This document shows positions 56,722 to 64,000 of a stretch of DNA of 64,000 nucleotides, piece by piece. The stretch covers positions 186,001 to 250,000 of the forward strand of contig OX637410.1 of NCBI GenBank assembly GCA_951799425.1. The letters run 5' to 3'. Numbering within the stretch: position 1 is the first letter of the stretch; the number at the start of each line of letters is the position of its first letter. Made by a program: the position numbers and the translations under genes. This DNA is from Ilex aquifolium (lineage: Eukaryota; Streptophyta; Magnoliopsida; Aquifoliales; Aquifoliaceae). The notes below the pieces were generated by a model, which had not been told where the DNA came from, did not search any database, and was given only the letters and a program-made list of their open reading frames with translations.

Positions 56722-58129
56722 GTGGTTACGGTACGGGTTGAAAACTTAAATTTTTCTAGAACTCAGATGACGAAACGGACCTCACCGTTGGGTTCGTCTC
56801 GCAAAATCTAGTTACCCATTCAATTTTCGTTGAATTCTGAGACAGTAAGATTTTTCACATTTTACGATACGATTGTGTGTACAAAGTTATTCCATTAAAT
56901 GCGATCAATTTTTATTCGCGGAACCTGAAAAATAATTTAAAGTTATTCCAAGAAGAGTGTACAAAGCAAAACCTGGAATGAGATTTAATTGATTCAGGAT
57001 CAAATTGAATCAAACAAAAAGGGGCACGTGTGGCGCATTGTGGGTGAAGTATTTGGAAAGTATAAAAAAGGAATAAAATCAGATTTTCTTCCCCATTTTC
57101 AGCTGATTTTCAGATAGATAGATAGATAGAGAGAGAGAGGGAGAGAGAGGGAAAGAAAAGAGGGAAACAAGGGTTCTCCAAGCTTTCTCCTTGCGATCTA
57201 CAGCTATCCGTCCTTCGGATTGCTTCCGGCCAAGGATGAAAAGTGTTCTACGTGACAAGAGCTACAAGTACGTACCAAAAATCGCGGGTTTCACCAAAAT
57301 CTCAAAGACGGGATTGTTGGGGTCAAAACCTTGAAGCTTGATTTGGGTATTTTGAAGCTTCTACTACGCGATATTATGTTTCAAGAGGTAGAGTTCTTTC
57401 CTAACTAGGTTTATTTTCAACATAGGGTTGTATATGGATTGGGTTGCATGATTAGAGATGAAATCTCTTGTCTAAATATACTCCTAGTGCAACTAGAGTA
57501 TGAAAAATGATATAGAAATGTATAAAATAAATTCTAGCATGAATTGGGTTAGTGAAAATTGCTTGTTTGTAATTTCTTGAGATGTATGATGAATGAGGCA
57601 TGCTATGTGTTTACATTTATGCCATTATGGTGTTGTATAAAATGCCTATGTTGATTAAGTGTGTTAATTGCATTAAAAATGTTACAACATGCTTTGGGTG
57701 ATGTTGTAAATTTTGATTATATGCTTATGATATAATTGACAATTGGAAAATGTTGGTGGAGATGGAATATTGTTCATAATATGCTCACGACATGGTGAAC
57801 ATGATATGATAATTGCAATTGTACACTACATTTACATATGCACGAGAAACATCGCATTCGTGGGCATGTGACATGAGTGTGGGTGTGTGCATGGTTTTGA
57901 TCAAACACCGTCATCGGTAGGTTGATACATGGGCTCGAAAAAGTTGGACTAAGGTTTGACTGAGTCGCACGGGTTGCATTGAAAGCAAAAAGGGTCGGGG
58001 TTAGCAAGAAAGGCTAGATTCTCCCTCGTGTGCATGGCCCAGTGATTTCAATATGCACTTCGTTGGTATTGAGTCCATAAAGTGTGTCGGCGTATGCGGA
58101 GCCGTTGGTGGAAGTCAATAGATGTCGTG
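56722..58129 (+). mobile_element. Truncated family C LTR
   Basis: Joins the antisense family A fragment at about 56722 without the first 50-60 bp of the LTR (TTAGTGGTTACGGTACGGGTT matches 43904-43924). It is interrupted at 58130 by the third chromovirus; its remainder should lie beyond the window. It contains a GATA/GAGA-rich stretch at 57112-57152. Confidence 0.88.
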
Positions 58130-58517
58130 TGTAAAACCCGAGTAAATTTAAACTTTTTGTGAATAAGGGCAAAATGGTCATTTGCCATCCTAATGCGTAT
58201 TTGAGATACTCATGCTCTAGACCTCGGATGAGGAAACGGAGTTCGCCATTGGATTCGTATCGCGAAATCGAGTCACCCTGTCAAATTTCGTCGAATTCCG
58301 AGATAGTCGAATTTTTGCACGTCGTTCGAGGCGACTGCGTGGCGAATGACATTTTAAAGGTCCCCATAAATATATTTTATATAATTTCCTTATAATTGGA
58401 TTAAAGTTCAAATAAATTTAATTTGAACTTAAACCGGGATGTAATGAATCGTTTCGGGGCGAAAAACGGACCCGAAAGTAGTAACGAGCAGTGCGATGTG
58501 GACCGCTCATTTGCGAC

Positions 58518-58525
58518 TATAAATA
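58518..58525 (+). promoter_or_regulatory. TATA box of the third element's LTR
   Basis: TATAAATA in GCGACTATAAATATCG, about 390 bp into the LTR, the position of the TATTTAAAG boxes in the related LTR at 45497. Confidence 0.7.
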
Positions 58526-58919
58526 TCGACCTAAATCAGATATTTAGGCACAAATATCTCATATTCATCACCCTTGGCCGGCCATAGAGAGAGAAGAGAG
58601 AAAAGAGAAGAAAAAAATAAGTTCTTCAAGTTTCAATCCAAGATTCTCGGAGTTCCGTCGCTCGGGTCGACTCGGACCAAGAGTTAAAGTCGATCACCGC
58701 GACAAGGGCTACGCAACCACACCAAGAACAAGTGATTTCACCGAAGATCCAAAAGAGGAGATTTGGGAAATCAAGAGTTTTGGAAGTTTTGGAGGTGTTC
58801 TTGAAGCTCTAACCTTCACTCTACGCTACAAGAGGTAGAGTTTTTTCCTACTTTGGTTTTACTCATCTCATTTAGGGCTGTTCTAGGGCCAGTTTAGGGG
58901 CTGAATTTGGGTTGTTAAG

Positions 58920-61341
58920 TGTAACACCCCGCATTATATTTTATATATGTATATAGATATATAGTAAATAATTGTTGTAAAAATGTGGATATGTGTAGTG
59001 ATGTGTGTTTGAATTTGGTAGATTGGAAAAGTAGAGATTTAAAATGTTAGTGAAAATAATAGTTGAAATTTGGTTTTTAATAAGTGAAAATAGGAAATTT
59101 TAGGTCCTAGAACTTGTATTAAATAGGTTTGGTGTAGAAATATGTGTTGGAGAGGTTTGGGATGGATTTGGTTGGCTTAGGAATGGATTGGAAATGGTAA
59201 AAAAAAAAAAAAAGGGATGAAACAGGCTGTGAACAGTGCACTGGCTGCAACTTCAAGCACGATTTCGACCTTGATGCAGTCAATATCTCTCAAAACTCAA
59301 AACATGAAAGTTGTAGATCTCTTTCTTAGAATTCCATATCATCTTGAATCATCTCAATCGGAGCTCTGATGAGAGAGTTATGCCCATTCTACGAAGACTG
59401 GTCTGGAGCAGAAAAAAATGTTTGCCGAAACAGTAAAAAAAATCGGGATTTTTGTGTTTTAAAACACCTTTTTAAGCCCCATTTGTCCCATTCTTCTATT
59501 CCACTCTCACCACAAACCTCTTAGAGCCCTAGGAGAAGATAAAGGGAAGAAGAAAAGGGAGAAAGAGAGTCTCTAAAGCTTGGGCTTTGGTTTGAAATTC
59601 TTGATTTCAAGGTAGGGGTTTTCGCTCATTCACTTACATTGAGGCTAGGATATTTATATATGTATGCTTTGGCTATCAATGATATATATATGCTATGGAA
59701 TCATCATCTCTTAGGCTTTTTGCAAGGATTATCATGTTTTAAACAAATCTATGGTGGAATAACCATTAAATCCCTTTTTCTCATCTTCAAACCCTAAATT
59801 TCAAGAGAAAGGGGTTTTTCTTTTGATTTCTTCCATGTTCTTGATTTCAAAACTTTAGTGTTTCATATTGAACAACAAAATTGTATTTATGATGATCTCT
59901 TGTACATTTTCTTATATTGCTCTTTGTACAACTACTTTAGAAAATTGGGGGTTTATGGATTTGTTTGTTAATTGAGGAAATTGTGGATATCGTATTTCTT
60001 GTATGGTTGTTTGGAGGAACATGAGTGAAAGATTCCTTGTAAGGATGCTTATTCCTTCTCAGGAGGTTCCTTGTAAGGATGCTTTTTTCTTGAATTTGGT
60101 CCGTTGGAGATATCACTTGTGAGAATTGAGGATTTTTCTTGAAAATTGCTTGTAAATTGGGGACTTGTGTAATTGTTGGGTATTTGAGAGAATAGTTGGT
60201 ATTGTATTTATTGTATGGTTGTTGGACGAACATGAGTGAGAGGTTCCTTGTAAGGATGCTCATATCAACGAAACTAAACCTTGAGGATGAGAGGTTCCTT
60301 GTAAGAATGCTCATGCCAAAAGAGGACAGTATGTGATTTTCTCAAGAGGTTCCTTGTAAGGATGCTTGAGAAACCAAACCTTGAGGGTGAGAGGTTCCAC
60401 GTAAGGATGCTCATGCCAAAAGAGGACAGTATGTGATTTTCTCAAGAGGTTCCTTGTAAGGATGCTTGAGAAACCAAACCTTGAGGGTGAGAGGTTCCTC
60501 GTAAGGATGCTCATGTCAAAAGAGGATAGTATGTGATTTTCTCAAGAGGTTCCTTGTAAGGATGCTTGAGAAACCAAAACCTTGAGGGTGAGAGGTTCCT
60601 TATAAGGATGCTCATGTCATGGAGGACAATATTATATCATGTGTGAGAAATAGTTTATATTTTGAAAATGGATGTTTATTAAAATTGGTTGTTATTGTTC
60701 ATTTCTAGTACTATTGCTACTTAAACTTGAGATCCGTTGTAAAATGTCATTCTTTTACTTCAAAGATTATATATGCTATTTGTGAAATGAGACTGACCAT
60801 TTTATATGCTTTTATAAACCTTGTTCGAGTTTGGGAGGAATGTTGCTACAGAGCTTAGTGCTCACCCCCTACAAACAACATATTTCAGGTCTTTGTCTAG
60901 AGGAGGAGCTTGGAACTGACGAGCCGGGACAATGGGAAGCTCCCATAGAAGGGAACGTAGATCCCGAGGGAGACGCTTAGTGTTCTATTTTCTTTTGTGA
61001 TAAACTAGGAAGTTCCTTTTGAGGCAATGTAAAGTCTAACATTATTTTTATGTTTCCGCTGCCAAGTGTAATTTAATTCTTTTGGGATGTAGATGCCATT
61101 GTTTGGCATATTCTTTTGGATAATGTTGTAAGTATTTTTATGAATCAATGGACCCGGTGTGGTCAATGTAGCATAATTGCACATGTTGTGTTTTGGGTAG
61201 AGCTCCCCTAACAAAGGAGACTCTGCCCGAATTTCGTTAAATTAAGGACCCCCGGTTATTTATGGATTTTTATTAGTTGCTCTCATGGTATAAATGGTTT
61301 TAGAATGTAATGCCGTCCAGGGTGTGATTTGGGGTGTTACA
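58920..61341 (+). mobile_element. Family A solo LTR, TSD TTAAG
   Basis: Starts TGTAACACCCCGC and ends GGGGTGTTACA, 2,422 bp. Flanks TTAAG (58915-58919) and TTAAG (61342-61346) match. It lies in a GACTGTTAAGGGGCTGAATT-type repeat of the third element's LTR. In place of the palindrome array it has GTGCACTGGCTGCAACTTCA-type sequence (59237), like the antisense copy at 16810. A 100-bp repeat array lies at 60236-60625. Confidence 0.96.
60236..60625 (+). repeat. 100-bp tandem array in a family A solo LTR
   Basis: GTGATTTTCTCAAGAGGTTC recurs at 60332, 60432 and 60532, an exact 100-bp period. Each unit contains two GAGGTTCCTTGTAAGGATGC half-units about 50 bp apart. Other family A LTRs have a single copy (22168). 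Confidence 0.93.
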
Positions 61342-61415
61342 TTAAGGGGCTGTTAAGGGGCTGAATTTTGGACTGTTAAGGGGTTGAATTTTGGACTGTT
61401 AAGGGGCTGAATTAC

Positions 61416-61765
61416 GGACTGTTTTTCGGCCATTGTACGGACTGTTTTTACGCCGTGTTATGGATTGTTTTTAGGCCATGTTATGGACTGTTTTTCGGCC
61501 ATTGTACGGACTATTTTTACGCCGTGTTATAGACTGTTTTTACACCATGTTAGGGACTGTTTTTAGACCATGTTATGGACTGTTTTTAGGCCATTTTTGC
61601 GGACTGTTTTTAGGCCATTTTGCGGGCTATATACGGGCTGTTATATGGTGGTTTATATGGGCTGTTTTGGTGGTTTATATGGGCTGTTTTGGTGGCTTAT
61701 ATGGGGGCTGTTTTGTGGCTTATATAAGGGCCGTTACGTGGGCTATTACATGGGTTGTTATGTGT
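61416..61765 (+). repeat. 23-bp minisatellite in the third element's LTR
   Basis: Nine units of GGACTGTTTTTAGGCCATGT-type 23-mers (61416-61622), then five or six GGGCTGTTTTGGTGGTTTAT-type units of 22-24 bp to about 61765. A related 29-bp repeat precedes it (61342-61415). A 100-codon ORF here is a by-product. Confidence 0.92.
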
Positions 61766-63132
61766 TATATTATACCTTAATGATTAAGGGTGTTATTGAC
61801 ATTATATTATGTAATAACATGTTGGATATGAATGTTAATACATGCTAGTTGATGTTTTGACATTGTGAGAAATTATGGCAAGCATATGCATTAGATATCA
61901 AGTACCATGACATATGTTGAGATATGTGGTTGAAATGGGTCCATATGGCATTCATAGCATGTTGGACATAATTGTTGTGTGCAATGGTTCATTACATTGC
62001 ATATGCACGAAAACATCGCATATATTGGGTGTAAGTGCATTGTGATATTAAACACCATTCTTGGTGATTGATATGTAGAATCGGTATGGTCGGATCGAAG
62101 ATCCCATTGGGCCGCATGTTGCATGAGAAACTTGTGTTGGGTATAGCAAGAAGGGGTAGATCCCCCCCTCGGGTGCAAGACCCGGCGACTTGGTTATACA
62201 CTCCCCTGTGGTGAAATTCCGGAAAAGTGTAATATGGTGTACGGAACCGGCGGTATAAAATCCAAAATCCGTTGCCCAACAAGACACAAGATTTTGATGT
62301 ACATAAACACTCATTCAATGAGTGACATCCAATAATGACTTGATTTTGTAAACACATGATTTCAATTCAAACGGTCATTGGATGTATTTTCCATCAGTTG
62401 ATGGGGTTACTACACATTGGCATGGCATTGTGTTGGGGGAGTCGGTGATGACTCGGGTTAAAGGTACATGAGTGAGTCCCATCTCATTTCATAGCATGGC
62501 ATGGTAGATTCCAATATAGAGTTGCATATTCTTACTTGGAATGTTGATGTGAATACGAAATGTTGAATGTGAACATTGCATGTGTACTTAGGTGGGGAGT
62601 AGCCTCTGTAGGAAATTACTCTACTGGGTGTTGCTCACCCTATACGGGAAAACATTTCAGGTGGGGGAAATACATCGGCGGATGGCTCCAATTTGGACCC
62701 TCATGTTTGAAGAAAGCCGAATGTGGCTTTAGTTTGTGTTAATGTAAAACACTTGTGAAAATTTTGTTTTGGGCATGTAATCTTTTGCAAATAATTGTAA
62801 TAGAACTTATATGGACTAGTGTTAAAATAACCTTGCATGTTTTGATATAAGTATGGATAGTTGGACCCGGTGTGGCCAATGTTTACTTATAAATGGACCC
62901 GGTGCGGTCATTGCTTTATATTGGGCCTCGGATGGGTCATTTGAATATATATTGCACAGGTTGGGTTTTGGGTAGAGCTCCTCATACAAAGGAGACTCTG
63001 CCCCAATTTCGTTAAGTTATGGACCCTGGAAAATGGGGCATAACGGTGTGATATTGAATTACTCGGTATCTACAGGTATTCCGCGGGTTGATGGGTAATC
63101 AACGGACCCCCGGATTTAGGGGTGTCACAGCT

Positions 63133-63144
63133 TGGTATCAGAGC
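63133..63144 (+). promoter_or_regulatory. Primer binding site, initiator-Met tRNA type
   Basis: TGGTATCAGAGC, three bases after the LTR end, as in the element at 45497. Confidence 0.96.
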
Positions 63145-63486
63145 TTAGGTATACGATTTACCTAAGGCTTGAGGGGCATGGGTGTAGACCATTGCATTCC
63201 ATACGCATTTCATGTTATGTGCTCTACTTGTTACATGTTATGTGTTACTTGTTGTGTGAATTATATACATGGTAGAATGTATATGGAAAGGAGGAACACT
63301 AGGGTTAGAAAACATAACATTGGGTTCGGAAAAGGGATGAACGGGATAGTTCAAGGGTTAAACGTCTACTAGTATGTGACACATGTTCTACTAGGGGGGA
63401 CAATGAGAGAATTTTCAACGTTTGTGTTTGATCCCTAACTTTGGGATACTAAATTGTTGGTCTATTGCTATCTCATGTGTGTGTAG

Positions 63487-64000
63487 ATGGCAACCAGAGG
63501 AAGGGGACATCGGGGTGGACGGAACAACAACCAACCACCACTGGCCTTTGACCAACAAGCCTTCATGGAGGCTATTGGTACTACGGCTGCTACTATTGCA
63601 CAGGTCAGTGCTACAGCAGCTACCATTGCACAGACTGGCGCAAGTGGGGGCCAAGGAGGCTCAAGTCATCTCCAGAAGTTCAAGGCATATCAGCCTTCGA
63701 TCTTCATGGGAGAGGCGGACCCGATGGTAGCTGATCATTGGTTCCGGCAAGTGGACAAGGTCTTAGGGGCAATGGAGATCACCTCCGATGCTACGAAGAT
63801 AGCCCTAGCTACTTTTCAGCTAGAGGGAGAATCCCAAGTGTGGTGGGATTGGATCAAGACCTCAAAAAACTTGGGGACAATGACTTGGGCAGAGTTCAAG
63901 GAACTCTTCATGGGTAAGTACTTCCCGGCAGCTGCTCGACACACAAAGGCCCGGGAGTTCTTAGACTTGAGGCAAGGAACGATGTCGGTGATGGAATACG
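63487..64000 (+). CDS. gag: gag of the third chromovirus, 5' part, open to the window end
   Basis: ATG at 63487 opens a frame of 171 codons with no stop before the window end. It starts MATRGRGHRGGRNNNQPP, then has a duplicated Ala/Thr-rich segment (TTAATIAQVSA, TAATIAQTGA), and then the same capsid blocks as at 48302: FMGEADPMVADHWFRQV, FQLEGESQVWWDWI, FKELFMGKYFPAA. It sits 340 bp after the primer site, as in its relative. It looks undamaged, but only about the first half of Gag is visible. Confidence 0.93.
   Translation, partial: MATRGRGHRGGRNNNQPPLAFDQQAFMEAIGTTAATIAQVSATAATIAQTGASGGQGGSSHLQKFKAYQPSIFMGEADPMVADHWFRQVDKVLGAMEITSDATKIALATFQLEGESQVWWDWIKTSKNLGTMTWAEFKELFMGKYFPAAARHTKAREFLDLRQGTMSVMEY

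Larger units (their letters stand above)
58130..63129 (+). repeat. 5' LTR of the third chromovirus, interrupted
   Basis: About 2.57 kb after removing the solo LTR at 58920-61341 and one TTAAG. A TATA box (TATAAATA) is at 58518-58525. A 23-bp minisatellite fills 61416-61765. 62860-63120 ends like other family C LTRs (GCGGGTTGATGGGTAATCAACGG). Confidence 0.9.
58130..64000 (+). mobile_element. Third chromovirus, runs off the window end
   Basis: 5' LTR 58130-63129 (with an inserted solo LTR), iMet primer site and an open gag. The LTR is a family C relative: TGTAAAACCCGAG start and GGTGTCACA end, but clearly diverged. It inserted into the truncated family C LTR; left flank TCGTG, right flank not visible. 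Confidence 0.92.

Noticed and set aside
60236-60625. CRISPR-like regular repeats
   Set aside because: The repeats are contiguous 100-bp tandem units without unique spacers, inside a plant LTR with target duplication.
61478-61848. Leu/Phe/Tyr-rich ORFs resembling membrane proteins
   Set aside because: They are translations of the 23-bp minisatellite; 23 is not a multiple of 3, so no protein repeat is maintained.

Overview
The window looks like repeat-rich, probably heterochromatic DNA of a flowering plant with a large genome. I find no ordinary host gene. Nearly all of it is LTR retrotransposons of the Ty3/gypsy superfamily (Tekay/Del-like chromoviruses with an initiator-Met tRNA primer site, and Athila-like elements with an Asp-tRNA-like primer site), many solo LTRs, one hAT-type DNA transposon, and older debris. 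I call three LTR families A (TGTAACACC...GGTGTTACA, about 2.0-2.5 kb), B (Athila-like, TGTTGAG..., about 1.6 kb) and C (TGTAAAACC...GGTGTCACA, about 2.4-2.6 kb). A second Athila-like LTR (TGATGAGCAC..., about 1.9 kb) is called Athila A.

Layout. 1-4846: a family A element whose 5' LTR is cut by the window edge. Its body keeps only gag, protease and integrase-tail remnants around an array derived from its own LTR. 4847-13508: debris, holding a chromovirus gag-pro fragment (6485-8147), an antisense Athila integrase tail (8148-9145), a copia-like LTR candidate (about 10221), a PF04195-like fragment (11814-12335) and an antisense Athila 3' region. 13509 to about 39600: a decayed Athila-like element (Athila B) carrying four insertions: a family A solo LTR in its 5' LTR, the whole non-autonomous Athila A element (18209-27302, itself carrying a family A solo LTR) in gag, a hAT element between protease and RT, and a family C solo LTR (itself carrying an Athila A solo LTR) in the 3' region. 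40931-43198: a second family B LTR with a flank duplicated from 12883-13508. 43517-56721: remains of an antisense family A LTR, split by a family C solo LTR (43850-56452), itself split by the best preserved element of the window, a 9.97-kb chromovirus (45497-55468). 56722-58129: another family C LTR piece. From 58130: a third chromovirus whose 5' LTR carries a family A solo LTR and whose gag runs off the window end.

Nesting was reconstructed from 5-bp target-site duplications (AATCT, GGAGG, AAAAC, GTTGA, AAATA, TTAAG, TTCAC) and an 8-bp one for the hAT element (CTTAGAGA). One insertion is also confirmed by a paralogous empty site inside the window (about 42735).

The most interesting signals are these. 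(1) CCGG-centred palindromes (GTACCGGTAC, CTACCGGTAG, CCTTCCGGAAGG) are repeated in arrays inside LTRs of unrelated families. (2) The best element has one frame of about 1,532 codons broken by exactly four stops, all TAG, at least three of them apparent CAG-to-TAG changes as expected from CHG-methylation decay. The TAG in the zinc knuckle is shared with a diverged copy. (3) LTR-into-LTR insertion recurs. (4) A family A element has rebuilt its interior from its own LTR yet has identical LTR ends.
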